DNA of 64,000 nt. It comes from Taishania sp037189645 (lineage in GTDB: Bacteria; Bacteroidota; Bacteroidia; Flavobacteriales_D; Crocinitomicaceae). The notes beneath the pieces were generated by a model. The model saw only the letters and a list, made by a program, of their open reading frames with translations. It was not told where the DNA came from and made no database searches. The stretch is taken from NCBI GenBank assembly GCA_037189645.1, contig JBBCIY010000008.1, forward strand, positions 1 through 64,000, read 5' to 3'. Both the position numbers and the translations under genes were made by a program. Below, in pieces: positions 17,136 to 26,619 of this stretch (positions within the stretch are counted from its first letter, which is position 1; the number at the start of each line of letters is the position of its first letter).

Positions 17136-20100
17136 ATGAAGACAACATTTCTGTTAGTGAGCTTCCTGTTACTGGGCCTCACAACATTTGCACAAAACCC
17201 GGCGTGGAGCCTTCCACCCAAAAAACTTACAATGAATCCTTCTTCTCCCCCGGTAAGTACATCTCTGCCTACAACCGTAAATGGTTATATGGGACAAGCA
17301 GCAACCTGTGCACACAACATGCAGCTGGATGCAAACGGTAACATTCTCTTCTTTGTCGTAGATGAAATGGTCTATGATAAAGATGGGTATGAGATTGGCG
17401 TATTTTATAAAGGTTCTACATATGTTAAAGGAGATGCTGAAATTGTAATTGCTCCTGATCCAGCTGACTGCAACAGGTATTACATTATTGCAGTGGGTTA
17501 TGCAACAAACTCCAATCAATTTCCCTATTATACCATCCTTGACATGTCCTTACCCAATCAGATTTATTCAGGAAGAAAAGGTGCGTTAGTTTATACGGAC
17601 GGTTATACTGCTGTTTCTATTCCGGATATAACCCCCGATTACATGCCACCAGTATTAAATGATGTAAAAATGGGAGGGGTTTCCATTGCAGCTTCCAAGT
17701 TGAGAAGTGATAACAGTCGCTTCGTTTTTATCAACAACGGAAGAAAAATATACCGTTATAAAATTGATAACTCCGGCTTTAACTATCAATCTTCTTTTTC
17801 ATTGCCATTGGCTGATTACAATGCAGTCTATAATACAACGGATATTCGCGGGGAGATGGAGCTGATTGAATTAGATAATGGGAATTACCGCATAGCAACA
17901 CCTTTCAGGCATGAAAATTCAACTTATACTTTTAATCAGGTTGTAGTTTATTGTGCTGATTTAGATGCCAATGGGAATCTTATCAGTGGATCTGAAAAGG
18001 CATTACCTTTCAATACCTCATCCTTAGATAATTACCGGGTACCGTATGTACACGGTTTAGAGTTCTCACCCAATGGCAGTATATTGTACATCACACATGA
18101 TAATACGGCACTGCATGCAAACCCATTGGAATACTTTGATTTTTCAAACCCTGCAGCAGGGGTTCAGCCGTTGAGCGTAAGCAATGCCGCTGATTTCAAA
18201 TCTTCCCAGATAGAACTGGGACTGGATAAAAAACTTTATTTTGCCACCAGCAACCGGTTAGCTACGATTTCAAATCCTGACACACCTGCTACTCCCATCT
18301 GGACGAACAATGCCCTATCTATTACATACAGTCCAAATAACAGAGTTACTACCGTTTCTCCCAGCAGTACTGACATTTTAAAAACTTACATTCTTCCCGA
18401 CCAGATCGACGGGATGAACTATACTGCTCATTTCTTTGCCAATACACAATGCTGCCTTACCAACAAATATTACGATGCGATCAGCTATACCGCAACAACA
18501 AGTGCCACCTGGCAACCAGGATGGTTCGGTAATCCTTTCGGTTCCATGACAGGGGAAATTTATATAAAAGAATCCCTGATCATTCCTGCCGGAAAGACCA
18601 TCACAATTAAAAACATGACGTTTAAATTTGCACCAAACGCAAAAGTAATTGTGGAAAGAGGAACAACAGGAGGGCTTGCCGGAGGTAAGCTGATCCTGGA
18701 CGGAACCACCTTTACCGCAGATGATGATTGTACCGAAAGTGCCATGTGGCTGGGTGTACAAGTGTACGGGTATAACAATCAGAACCAGTTACCGGCATCT
18801 ACCAGCAAACAAGGCTGGCTGACCATGATCAACAATTCAACAATCGAGCATTCCATAAAGGGAGCATCGGCAACACTGTTTCTCCCGTTCATTTTTTTGG
18901 GGCAGGTTATTTATATATCAGACCCTGGTTATTGCGGAGGAGTCATCCAGGCAACGAATGCCACATTCAGGAACAACATCGAAGATGTGAATGTATTGGA
19001 TTATATTGCTCCAAGTGGTGCGGGGAATGAAAGTTACTTCACCAATTGTACATTCATCACTGACGGTCTGCTCAACAATACAGCTTCTTCTCCTCTTTAT
19101 CATGCTTACATCAATAATGTGAAGGGAGTTAAATTCTATGGCTGTGATTTTAAAAACACACAACCAAACCTCTACGCCTATAGCAAACGTGGGCAAGGAA
19201 TTTATGCCAGCAATGCGCATTTCACGGTAGAAGCACGTTGCCTGAGCACGCTTTTCCCTTGTTCGAGCTTTGATTTCAGCACCTTCCAGGGATTGTATTA
19301 CGGGATCAACGCTACTTCCAGTGATTACACCAGAACGATCAAAGCAGACAGAAACAATTTTATCAATAACATTTATGGTGTACGTTTGTCTGGCCTTAAG
19401 GGAGCTACACTAACCAGGAATAATTTTGAGGTGCTCCGATCCGCAGCTCCCAACCCGACTTTAGAAACACACGGTCTGTACCTGGATAACTGCGACCAGT
19501 ATGCCATACAGGAAAATTCCTTCACGGAATACAACGACCCGAATGTATCTGCTCCGGGTAATACTTACGGGATAATCGTCAACAATTCAGGAGAAGCGCA
19601 CAACGAGATTTACAAGAATAATTTCTCCAATATCAAAATCGGCGGGCAGTCTCAGAATATCAACGGAACAGTTTACGTTCCCGGAAATCCAAACTCTCCC
19701 ATTACCGGTCTACAGTGGAAATGTAACAACTTCTCCGGTAATATCTACCAGGCCGACCTGGCTGTTACCTCAGGAAGAATTGACTACCAGCAGGGATATT
19801 TAGTCAGCCCTGTTTCAGATCCGGTGAATGCTCCGAAAGCTCCGGCAGGAAACAGATTCAGTCATTCTACGTTCAACGCGACAAATGACATTTTTGTAAA
19901 CAGCTCCGCACAGCAGTTTCAATACGTCCATCATGCAGATGCTGTTACAACTCCTTTGTACTATACCCCTTCTTTGGTATCTCCGGTCATGAATTACAAT
20001 ATCTTTCTCCCGGTTTATTACAACAATACGACCTCTTGCCCATCGAAGATCAATGACGGGGGACTTGTAATCGTTTTCCCTCAGCTGCAAGTGAAATCGG

Positions 20101-20996
20101 ATTCTCTGTTGCAGGTTATTTCTGAAAGGGAAAAGCTGATCGACGGAGGAAATACGTCACACCTGCTCAGCGAGGTGACGAATAAAAGCAGCAAAGAAGT
20201 AAAAAATGACTTGTTACTTGCTTCTCCGTACCTCTCTGATGAAGTATTGCTTGCTTACCTTGCAAAAAATCCGTCGCCGGAGGATCTGAAACAGGTCATT
20301 TCAATGAATGCTCCACTGTCTTCACAGGTTTCAAATGCAGTCAACCAAATGAACCTGCCAAAAAGCTTTAAAAGCATTACCGAAAATACGCAGGGCGAAC
20401 TATCAGCAATGACCTATTTAACGAATGAGCTGCAATTCTTAAAACGGGAAAGACAAGAGCTGATCCATGAACAGATCCGTGTGCTGTTATTTGATGAGCA
20501 GGCTGAAAACCCGATGGAGCAAATCAGTACGATCATGAAAAAAGAAAAGATCACATTTACTCCGATTCCGGAAACAGAATACATTGACCTGAGCGATTAT
20601 CCTGAACTTCAACCCTTCGGTGATTACATCGCCTGCATATTTGACCTCATCCCTCCTGCTGTTGTTGAGCCACTCGAAATTTCCCACGATAACACGGGAG
20701 CCGTTCCGGGAAGAGGTGACAGAGCCAAAACAGCAACAGACGGCCTGCTGCATATTTATCCGAATCCTTCTGCGACAGGAAATAACATCGTCATTGAACT
20801 GGAAGAAGCAGAACTGTCTGCCAGTACTTCGATAGAAGTGATTGACCTGACAGGAAAATCAATTGTACACGATCGCTTTGAGAACAAAAATGGCCGCATT
20901 GTCCTTTCTCCGGGAACATTGACTCCTGGTGTTTACATTGTGAAACTGTACGATAACGGTACATTGACCGAAACGAAAAAATTACTGGTTAAATAA
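17136..20996 (+). CDS. Large T9SS-exported protein with beta-helix region
   Basis: ATG 17136 gives a clear signal peptide (MKTTFLLVSFLLLGLTTFAQ); the open frame extends 57 bp further upstream but lacks that feature. The 1286-residue product has an N-terminal beta-propeller-like part, a middle region with NosD-like parallel beta-helix repeats (NNFINNIYGVRLSGLKGATL, DNCDQYAIQENSFTEYN), and a C-terminal type IX sorting domain (about the last 80 residues: LHIYPNPSATGNNIVIELEE through GVYIVKLYDNG and KKLLVK). It should be secreted through T9SS and attached to or released from the surface. Its neighbour operon encodes a different secretion machine, so co-location need not mean cargo. Confidence 0.85.
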   Translation: MKTTFLLVSFLLLGLTTFAQNPAWSLPPKKLTMNPSSPPVSTSLPTTVNGYMGQAATCAHNMQLDANGNILFFVVDEMVYDKDGYEIGVFYKGSTYVKGDAEIVIAPDPADCNRYYIIAVGYATNSNQFPYYTILDMSLPNQIYSGRKGALVYTDGYTAVSIPDITPDYMPPVLNDVKMGGVSIAASKLRSDNSRFVFINNGRKIYRYKIDNSGFNYQSSFSLPLADYNAVYNTTDIRGEMELIELDNGNYRIATPFRHENSTYTFNQVVVYCADLDANGNLISGSEKALPFNTSSLDNYRVPYVHGLEFSPNGSILYITHDNTALHANPLEYFDFSNPAAGVQPLSVSNAADFKSSQIELGLDKKLYFATSNRLATISNPDTPATPIWTNNALSITYSPNNRVTTVSPSSTDILKTYILPDQIDGMNYTAHFFANTQCCLTNKYYDAISYTATTSATWQPGWFGNPFGSMTGEIYIKESLIIPAGKTITIKNMTFKFAPNAKVIVERGTTGGLAGGKLILDGTTFTADDDCTESAMWLGVQVYGYNNQNQLPASTSKQGWLTMINNSTIEHSIKGASATLFLPFIFLGQVIYISDPGYCGGVIQATNATFRNNIEDVNVLDYIAPSGAGNESYFTNCTFITDGLLNNTASSPLYHAYINNVKGVKFYGCDFKNTQPNLYAYSKRGQGIYASNAHFTVEARCLSTLFPCSSFDFSTFQGLYYGINATSSDYTRTIKADRNNFINNIYGVRLSGLKGATLTRNNFEVLRSAAPNPTLETHGLYLDNCDQYAIQENSFTEYNDPNVSAPGNTYGIIVNNSGEAHNEIYKNNFSNIKIGGQSQNINGTVYVPGNPNSPITGLQWKCNNFSGNIYQADLAVTSGRIDYQQGYLVSPVSDPVNAPKAPAGNRFSHSTFNATNDIFVNSSAQQFQYVHHADAVTTPLYYTPSLVSPVMNYNIFLPVYYNNTTSCPSKINDGGLVIVFPQLQVKSDSLLQVISEREKLIDGGNTSHLLSEVTNKSSKEVKNDLLLASPYLSDEVLLAYLAKNPSPEDLKQVISMNAPLSSQVSNAVNQMNLPKSFKSITENTQGELSAMTYLTNELQFLKRERQELIHEQIRVLLFDEQAENPMEQISTIMKKEKITFTPIPETEYIDLSDYPELQPFGDYIACIFDLIPPAVVEPLEISHDNTGAVPGRGDRAKTATDGLLHIYPNPSATGNNIVIELEEAELSASTSIEVIDLTGKSIVHDRFENKNGRIVLSPGTLTPGVYIVKLYDNGTLTETKKLLVK

Positions 20997-21021
20997 TCAG
21001 TTATTACATTTCAGCATTCAG

Positions 21022-21056
21022 AACCGGGTGGGCATAATGTCCACCCGGTTTTATAT
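21022..21056 (+). terminator. Rho-independent terminator
   Basis: AACCGGGTGG (21022-21031) pairs perfectly with CCACCCGGTT (21041-21050), followed by TTATATTTT. It ends the beta-helix gene. Confidence 0.85.
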
Positions 21057-21164
21057 TTTATATCCGGACCAGGCCACCAAAAAACACAGATAGCAATGCC
21101 CTGAAAAAACTGTGGCGATGCAATCAATTACACCGCCACAGAATGCTGTCCGTAAATTTTTCGT

Positions 21165-21416
21165 TTAGCTCTTTTTAGGAACCAGCAAATTCAACACAAA
21201 TAAAATAACGATTGCACCAATAGCTCCCGTCAGGATGAAACCAATGGTTCCTTCTCCTAGGTGAATGTTCAGCAGCCCGAGCAGCCAGTACCCGACAAAG
21301 CTACCAACAATTCCCACAATGATATTCCCGATCAATCCAAGACCGCTTCCCTTGTAGAGCGTTCCGCCGAGCCATCCTGCTACAGCACCAACAATAAGTG
21401 TCCATAATATTCCCAT
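21165..21416 (-). CDS. GlsB/YeaQ/YmgE family membrane protein
   Basis: The 83-residue protein has three glycine-rich membrane helices (WTLIVGAVAGWLGG, GNIIVGIVGSFVGYWLLG, ILTGAIGAIVILFVLNLL), which is the full length and pattern of the transglycosylase-associated (GlsB/YeaQ/YmgE) family. Members are often stress-induced; the exact function is not known. It stands alone. Confidence 0.85.
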   Translation of the reverse strand: MGILWTLIVGAVAGWLGGTLYKGSGLGLIGNIIVGIVGSFVGYWLLGLLNIHLGEGTIGFILTGAIGAIVILFVLNLLVPKKS

Positions 21417-21521
21417 GTCTAGTTGTTTTTAATTATTAATCACAATAATATAGTTCCTGCAAATTAGAGATTTAATAATTGCAAAACAAATTTTAGAAGT
21501 ACTTTTTTGATTTTTTAAAGT

Positions 21522-22589
21522 CTATTTCAACACCTTTTCCGTTACTGCTTTGTTTTTATTCGCCAGCTGGCCACAGGCAGCATCGATGTCTTTCCCCCTG
21601 CTTCTCCGTACGTTGACCACCAGCCCTTTACCTTCCAGGTAAGCTGCAAATTCATCTGTCTTTTGAGGATCTGCACGCTGAAATTCTCCATCATCGATCG
21701 GGTTGTATTCAATGATGTTGATCTTGCAGGGAACACACCTTGAAAATGCCAGCAGCTCACGCGCATCTTCAATGGAGTCGTTGAAATCTTTGAAAATGAT
21801 GTACTCAAATGTAACCCTGGTTCCTGTTTTTTCATAGAAATAAGCCAACGCTTCAGCCAGTGAATCCAGGTTATTGGTATCGTTGATCTCCATGATCTTA
21901 CTGCGCTTTTCATCGTTCGCAGCATGCAGTGACAATGCCAGGTTGAATTTGACCTGATCATCGCCCAGCTTCCTGATCATTTTAGCGATCCCCGCGGTAG
22001 AGACCGTTATCCTTCTCGGAGACATCCCCAATCCTTCTTTGGAGGTAATGATCTCCGTTGAGCGTAACATATTCTTGTAATTCAGCAAGGGTTCTCCCAT
22101 TCCCATATATACGATATTGGACAACGGAATATTGTAACGCTGCTCTGCCTGGTTTTTCAAATATACCACCTGGTCTACAATTTCACCTGCAGACAGGTTC
22201 CGGAGCAGTTTCAATCTTCCTGTTGCGCAAAATGTACAGGACAAGCTGCATCCCACCTGTGAAGAAATACAGGCTGTCATACGGGAGGAAGTTGGTATGA
22301 GCACTCCTTCCACCACTTTCCCCTGCTCAATCTCAAATGCACATTTGATGGTTTTATCGGAAGAGACCTGCTGATCGGCAACGGAAATGGAATCAATGTA
22401 AAAATGTGTTTCCAGCTTACTTCGCAGTTCCTTGCTTAAATTGGACATTTCTTCGAACGAATGCGCATTCTTGTTCCACAGCCATTCGTACACCTGCTTT
22501 GCACGAAAAGCCTGCTGGCCGAACCCCGTCAATTGAGATTTCAGTTCTTCCAGCGATAAATTGCGAATGTTGATTTTGTCCGTACTCAT
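21522..22589 (-). CDS. rlmN: Dual-specificity RNA methyltransferase RlmN
   Basis: The 355-residue radical-SAM enzyme has the CxxxCxxC cluster motif at Cys114, Cys118 and Cys121 (CSLSCTFC). Other RlmN signatures are VYMGMGEPLLNY, SPRRITVSTAGI, FNLALSLHAANDEKRS and the C-terminal RRSRGKDIDAACGQL with the catalytic Cys. It methylates C2 of A2503 in 23S rRNA and A37 in some tRNAs. Length is normal. A matching promoter lies upstream. Confidence 0.97.
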   Translation of the reverse strand: MSTDKINIRNLSLEELKSQLTGFGQQAFRAKQVYEWLWNKNAHSFEEMSNLSKELRSKLETHFYIDSISVADQQVSSDKTIKCAFEIEQGKVVEGVLIPTSSRMTACISSQVGCSLSCTFCATGRLKLLRNLSAGEIVDQVVYLKNQAEQRYNIPLSNIVYMGMGEPLLNYKNMLRSTEIITSKEGLGMSPRRITVSTAGIAKMIRKLGDDQVKFNLALSLHAANDEKRSKIMEINDTNNLDSLAEALAYFYEKTGTRVTFEYIIFKDFNDSIEDARELLAFSRCVPCKINIIEYNPIDDGEFQRADPQKTDEFAAYLEGKGLVVNVRRSRGKDIDAACGQLANKNKAVTEKVLK

Positions 22590-22601
22590 ATAATTTCACT
22601 G

Positions 22602-22628
22602 CAAAGATATGGATTTTTAAATTACCAA
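22602..22628 (-). promoter_or_regulatory. rlmN promoter
   Basis: On the minus strand TATCTTTG (22609-22602) matches TAnnTTTG, with TTG (22628-22626) 16 bases upstream. It is 12 bp from the start codon. Confidence 0.5.
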
Positions 22629-22782
22629 TGATTTCACAGGAAGAAAGAGCAGGCCCTGTAAACCGGTAAAAACCAGGAAAGGTTTCAGAAAAATGACAGA
22701 AGCCGGGAGAGAAATTTTATCAAAATAAACAACAATATGCTCCAATCGCTCACTGAAAGACGCCATTTGCTCAAAAACCCGG

Positions 22783-22811
22783 TTGTTTGAAGCCGGTTTT
22801 CTGTATATTTG
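22783..22811 (+). promoter_or_regulatory. Promoter of the T9SS-sorted protein gene
   Basis: TATATTTG (22804-22811) fits the -7 consensus exactly; TTG at 22783-22785 is 18 bases upstream. The gene starts at 22867. The small minus-strand frame across this gap is not supported. Confidence 0.6.
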
Positions 22812-22866
22812 GATAAACACCGGTCGTTCCGGGTTTAAATGTAAAATCTTTTAAAAACTATCCCTT

Positions 22867-23553
22867 ATGAAAACATGTTTCACTTTTTTCTTTTCTTTTG
22901 GTGTCCTTACGGGAACAATGGCACAACGAACAATGGACCTGACAGTTGAGATCGTATCTCCTGCAAGCAATACTTCAGTCCCGTTCAACTCCCCCTTCGA
23001 TGTGATGGTAGAAATTACCAACCAGGGGAGTGAAAACCTCAACACCAGTGATTCCCTGTATTTTTATCCAACCATCAACGGCATTCAACCAACGAATATG
23101 GAGTATTTTACCCGCACAGGGTACCAGATCAATGCAGGCGAATCCCAGACATACGTGGTTCAGCTTGCGTTTTCACATGGCTATGAAAATTCAGACGTGG
23201 AATACTGCCTGGAAGTAAAGCCTGTAAATGCAGCTGACCCGATCCTGGAAACTGCTTCCGGGGACAATAAGCACTGTATAAATCTTTCTGTGGAGGGTGC
23301 AACGGCTGGCATTAACGGAACAGAACCAAACGAACTTATTGTTTCGCCCAATCCTGCAAAAGGGCTTATTTCCTTAACCGTTCAGCCGGATAACGGTAAA
23401 ATTCAACTGGTTTCCCTGGATGGAAAGCAGGTAGTGAATACACAGCTTAACGGACAATCACTGGATGTGAGCGAGGTACCCAATGGAGTGTACCTGCTGA
23501 ATTTTGAGCTGGAGGGTACATTCTACTCCAAACGGATCGTCATTTCCAACTAG
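22867..23553 (+). CDS. Secreted protein with T9SS sorting domain
   Basis: The 228-residue protein has a signal peptide (MKTCFTFFFSFGVLTGTMAQ), a beta-sandwich middle that resembles CARDB-like domains (about 25-145), and a type IX C-terminal sorting domain (about 155-228: IVSPNPAKGLISLTV, NGVYLLNFELEG, YSKRIVIS). It should be exported via T9SS. No enzymatic motif is visible. Confidence 0.75.
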   Translation: MKTCFTFFFSFGVLTGTMAQRTMDLTVEIVSPASNTSVPFNSPFDVMVEITNQGSENLNTSDSLYFYPTINGIQPTNMEYFTRTGYQINAGESQTYVVQLAFSHGYENSDVEYCLEVKPVNAADPILETASGDNKHCINLSVEGATAGINGTEPNELIVSPNPAKGLISLTVQPDNGKIQLVSLDGKQVVNTQLNGQSLDVSEVPNGVYLLNFELEGTFYSKRIVISN

Positions 23554-23572
23554 GAATAAACCATTTCAAAAC

Positions 23573-23609
23573 TTTGAATGCACGAATCCTGTGGATTCGT
23601 GCATTCAAA
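23573..23609. terminator. Bidirectional terminator hairpin
   Basis: TTTGAATGCACGAATCC (23573-23589) pairs perfectly over 17 bp with the sequence 23593-23609, leaving a 3-base loop (TGT). It lies between convergent genes. T-runs are short on both sides. Confidence 0.65.
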
Positions 23610-23632
23610 TCAAAAAGCATAACCAAAGCTGA

Positions 23633-24418
23633 TCATTCCGTCAATTCCTGGAGCTTTTCAGCTTCTTCACGGATCAGGTCCGTATTTTCATCCAGTTTCC
23701 CGGCTTTTTCAGCTCGTGTCTTGCACAGGCTGCATAGCTGGGTAATATTTTTCAGTTCCCGTGCCTGAGCTACGGTTCCATGAATGATCTCATCCGTTCT
23801 GTCTGTATTGATATAAGAGCAGGAATCTGACAAATGGTAGCGTGTACCCGATTTTGTCCAATACACGTCGTCTACACCGTTATTCAGGTCTTCCACCTCA
23901 TTGATCTGGTCCGTATATTCTTCCACGGAAGGCGGGTTAAAGTCATATCCCGTAATCCCGGCGATCAGCAGGGCCACTCCGGCAATGCTTCCCAGGATTG
24001 CTTTTTGCTTTTTATCGATGTTTTTGTTGGTCAGTATAAAAATAATCAGCGGCAGGAAGGCCACAACCGCAGTTACCATTCCCAGCTGGCTTTGCATGAA
24101 GAAGAGGAATTGATTTTGCTTTGAAGCGGGGTCAAGCCGGTTGGATTTTTTCCAAAGCATCGAACCTGTGACTACCAATGCTAGGTCAACAACGATCAGG
24201 ACAATGATCAGCCACATCGTAACAGGCTGCCTGAATAAAAGGGATATCGCCCAGATCTGTGCTCCGATCGCCAGTGCCCATAAAATCCCGGCGATCAAAC
24301 GCAATTGTGTCGCTCTTCCTTTCGCTTCTTTTGTAGGAACGAATACCGTTCTTTCCTGTCCCGGATTTGCCGCTGAATCTGTTCCACCTTCAGCCCGCAC
24401 GATTTTCTTTTTTGCCAT
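23633..24418 (-). CDS. Membrane protein with C-terminal cysteine motif
   Basis: The 261-residue protein has a cytoplasmic basic N-terminus, four hydrophobic segments (about 42-60, 69-87, 105-127, 139-157) and a C-terminal soluble tail. The tail contains YHLSDSCSYI and LCSLCKTR, resembling short Cys-containing modules found after SLATT- or nuclease-like domains (a possible metal site). A membrane role is evident; the function is unknown. It is followed by about 150 bp before the next minus-strand gene. Confidence 0.6.
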   Translation of the reverse strand: MAKKKIVRAEGGTDSAANPGQERTVFVPTKEAKGRATQLRLIAGILWALAIGAQIWAISLLFRQPVTMWLIIVLIVVDLALVVTGSMLWKKSNRLDPASKQNQFLFFMQSQLGMVTAVVAFLPLIIFILTNKNIDKKQKAILGSIAGVALLIAGITGYDFNPPSVEEYTDQINEVEDLNNGVDDVYWTKSGTRYHLSDSCSYINTDRTDEIIHGTVAQARELKNITQLCSLCKTRAEKAGKLDENTDLIREEAEKLQELTE

Positions 24419-24571
24419 TATTTGTTTTTTAGTTTAGTTAATGCGCACATTTTGTGCATTTTCCACTTTCAATAGTACAACAAAAAACAAAATACGCGGA
24501 CGAGAAAAGAAAGAGTTTTTTAACAATCAGGGATTAAAAACAAGTAAATCACTAATAACAAGAAAGTTACA

Positions 24572-24961
24572 TCATTTCAAGCGCTCCAGGGCACCTTTTC
24601 TCCTGATTAAATTCTTATAGTCCCATTGAATGTTTTGCGCTTTTTCCAGCCAGCGTTTCAGATCATCTGTATTGACCTGTTCAACTGAAGTGTACCGTAT
24701 TTCAGCTGCTTTGAATTTTCCCTCAGGTGTCAGCCCGGGCTCGTCAAACGATTGTCCGCTCCAGAAAAGCAAACGTAACGCATCCTTGAGCCTGCTGAAT
24801 CCTACGATCGGGTTACCGTCAATGAACCAGACCGGGTGCGCATGCCAGATCTTGCTTTCGGAACCGGCCAGGTGCGCATTGATCTCTTTTACAAGCACGT
24901 TCCCGATTTCCTGGTCGCTCTCTGACAGATTGCGGATGTACTGTTCAATTTCCTCGTTCAT
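24572..24961 (-). CDS. DUF1801 domain protein
   Basis: The 129-residue protein shows the DUF1801/YdhG-like pattern: I..HAHPVWFIDGNPIVGFSRLKDALRLLFWSGQ. This fold binds small ligands and one member has been called an iron chaperone; that function is not secure. It is last in a minus-strand set of small domain genes. Confidence 0.7.
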   Translation of the reverse strand: MNEEIEQYIRNLSESDQEIGNVLVKEINAHLAGSESKIWHAHPVWFIDGNPIVGFSRLKDALRLLFWSGQSFDEPGLTPEGKFKAAEIRYTSVEQVNTDDLKRWLEKAQNIQWDYKNLIRRKGALERLK

Positions 24962-24981
24962 GTTTTCTTCTCCCCAGCTGG

Positions 24982-25401
24982 TTATTGATTGGTTTCAACG
25001 TATTTTTTGAAATTATTCAGAATGGCCTGCCATCCCTGCTCCTGCATTTCGATGGAATTGGTCATTTCAGCATCAAATACCGTCGTTACTTCCGTTGCTT
25101 TGCCCAGGTCTTTAAATTCCGTTGTTGATGAGCGTCCGTCTGTCATGGTATAAGCAATCCTCTGATGAGGTATCACTTCATCATAAACAGCTTCAAAGTC
25201 AAACCCGAAACTTCCGTCTTTTGCTTCCATTCGTGCCAGGTACTTTCCTCCTGTCCTTAGATCATTTTCGGCAACCGGGCATTGCCAGTCGTCGGAAGCA
25301 AAATTCCATTGTGTAATGTGCTCAGGCATGGTCCATGCATCCCATACCTGATCAATACCAGCATGGATCGTTGCGCGGACGGTTAATTTTGTTGATTTCA
25401 T
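24982..25401 (-). CDS. SRPBCC/AHSA1-like protein
   Basis: The 139-residue protein starts with the AHSA1 signature (VRATIHAGIDQVWDAWTMPEHITQWNFAS) and ends with an amphipathic helix (GWQAILNNFKKYVE), the typical START/SRPBCC hydrophobic-pocket fold. It lies 20 bp from the next gene of the cluster. Ligand unknown. Confidence 0.85.
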   Translation of the reverse strand: MKSTKLTVRATIHAGIDQVWDAWTMPEHITQWNFASDDWQCPVAENDLRTGGKYLARMEAKDGSFGFDFEAVYDEVIPHQRIAYTMTDGRSSTTEFKDLGKATEVTTVFDAEMTNSIEMQEQGWQAILNNFKKYVETNQ

Positions 25402-25417
25402 TTCAATCGTTTTTTAC

Positions 25418-25873
25418 TTATTCACAGATCGATTTCAGCTTATTCAGTGCATTTGGCCAGGTAGTATTGAAATACTCAATGTATTCATCTGTGACATCTA
25501 CATTCACCGTTACAGTTGTCACACCGTTCTTTTCTTCAAGGGAATAGTTCTCCAGACTGCCCGCCCACTGCCCGATCTCCGGTCCTTCCGTAATTTCTTT
25601 GTCCCCGTCCAATATTCCGTAATGTCTGATGGATATGAATTTACCCGGAATATTTTCCGCAATTTCAGAGATCATTCCTCCTTTTTTCCCGTTTTCATCC
25701 GTACCGATAAAAAACAGCTTGCTTCCTTTCTCCCAGCTTCCTTCATACGTTGAAGTCGGGTTAAACTCCGATGTCCATTGCTCATAGGTCGCTTTGTTGC
25801 CGATGCCCAACATCACGTCGTAGACCCGGCAGGCAGCGGCACGTATGGCTACCTGAAACTCTAATTTTTTCAT
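25418..25873 (-). CDS. SRPBCC domain protein
   Basis: The 151-residue protein has the SRPBCC pattern (FQVAIRAAACRVYDVMLGIGNKATYEQWTSEF, then beta strands and the C-terminal helix YFNTTWPNALNKLKSICE). It is a full-length single domain. It lies between other small-molecule-binding domain genes in the same direction. Confidence 0.8.
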   Translation of the reverse strand: MKKLEFQVAIRAAACRVYDVMLGIGNKATYEQWTSEFNPTSTYEGSWEKGSKLFFIGTDENGKKGGMISEIAENIPGKFISIRHYGILDGDKEITEGPEIGQWAGSLENYSLEEKNGVTTVTVNVDVTDEYIEYFNTTWPNALNKLKSICE

Positions 25874-25884
25874 ACTATCATTTT

Positions 25885-26316
25885 TTATTTCTTCCCGTAT
25901 TTTGCATCCAGGTAAGCAATCGTTTCTCCCATCAGCTTTTTCATCGCTTCTATGTTGATATCACTCAGCTTTTTGACGTAAATGCACGCTTTTCCCATCT
26001 TGAATTTCCCCAGGTCTTTCAGCAGATGCTCGTGTTCGGGCATCCCGGTATACACATAAAGAGAGATGGCTGCTTTTCTCGGGGAAAAACCGACCAACGG
26101 CCAGTCTCCTTCCTGGCGGCTTCTGTCTGATTTGTAATGGTAGCTTCCGAACCCGATGATGGAAGGTCCCCACATTTTTGGTTCAAAGCCAGTGTATTCC
26201 CGCATAATTTTCAGAAGCTCAAAGCTATCATTCCTTTTCTGCTCCGTATCTGCGAATGAATGGATAAAATCATGTACATCCGCATCTGTCACCATCGTTT
26301 TAATTGCCATAATCAA
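25885..26316 (-). CDS. DUF1801 domain protein
   Basis: The 143-residue protein fits DUF1801: MREYTGFEPKMWGPSIIGFGSYHYK, SPRKAAISLYVYTG, LGKFKMGKACIYVKKLSDIN. Met1 (26316) or Met3 (26310) may be the start. The gene overlaps the preceding pseudogene by 4 bp and precedes an SRPBCC gene by 11 bp. Confidence 0.8.
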   Translation of the reverse strand: MIMAIKTMVTDADVHDFIHSFADTEQKRNDSFELLKIMREYTGFEPKMWGPSIIGFGSYHYKSDRSRQEGDWPLVGFSPRKAAISLYVYTGMPEHEHLLKDLGKFKMGKACIYVKKLSDINIEAMKKLMGETIAYLDAKYGKK

Positions 26317-26549
26317 TTATTTATATTTATCTTCCAGAAAACACCATTGTAGAACCACAGGGAGAAGAAATTTTTGAAACCTCCGTAACTTACCACGTTC
26401 TTCCCGTTCCAGGTGAACACCTCCACTCCCCATTTAATCGTTTTTTCCAGCGGAGCTTTACGTATAACCGACGCGATCATCTCCAGCTCTTCCAACTATT
26501 TTCCTGTATGCTGCATCATTGTATCACTATTAGGACGCTGCATCCACAT
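26313..26549 (-). pseudogene. YdeI/DUF1801-like gene remnant
   Basis: A frame from ATG at 26549 runs 17 codons to an in-frame TAG. It then continues as LEELEMIASVIRKAPLEKTI, KWGVEVFTWNGKNVVSYGGF and KNFFSLWFYNGVF before stopping at 26313. This is the N-terminal third of YdeI-like proteins (usually about 190 residues). The TAG sits where relatives often have Trp, and the rest of the gene is missing. The gene is therefore decayed. Confidence 0.6.
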
Positions 26550-26619
26550 CCTTCGGCCGATCGTTTCCTGAATACTGTATTCATTGCACTCATTTTCAGA
26601 TCAATTGAATGATAAGATT

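Noticed and set aside
22617..22820. 67-codon minus-strand frame in the gap upstream of the T9SS-sorted gene
   Set aside because: It overlaps the predicted promoter of the plus-strand gene and shows no domain or signal pattern.
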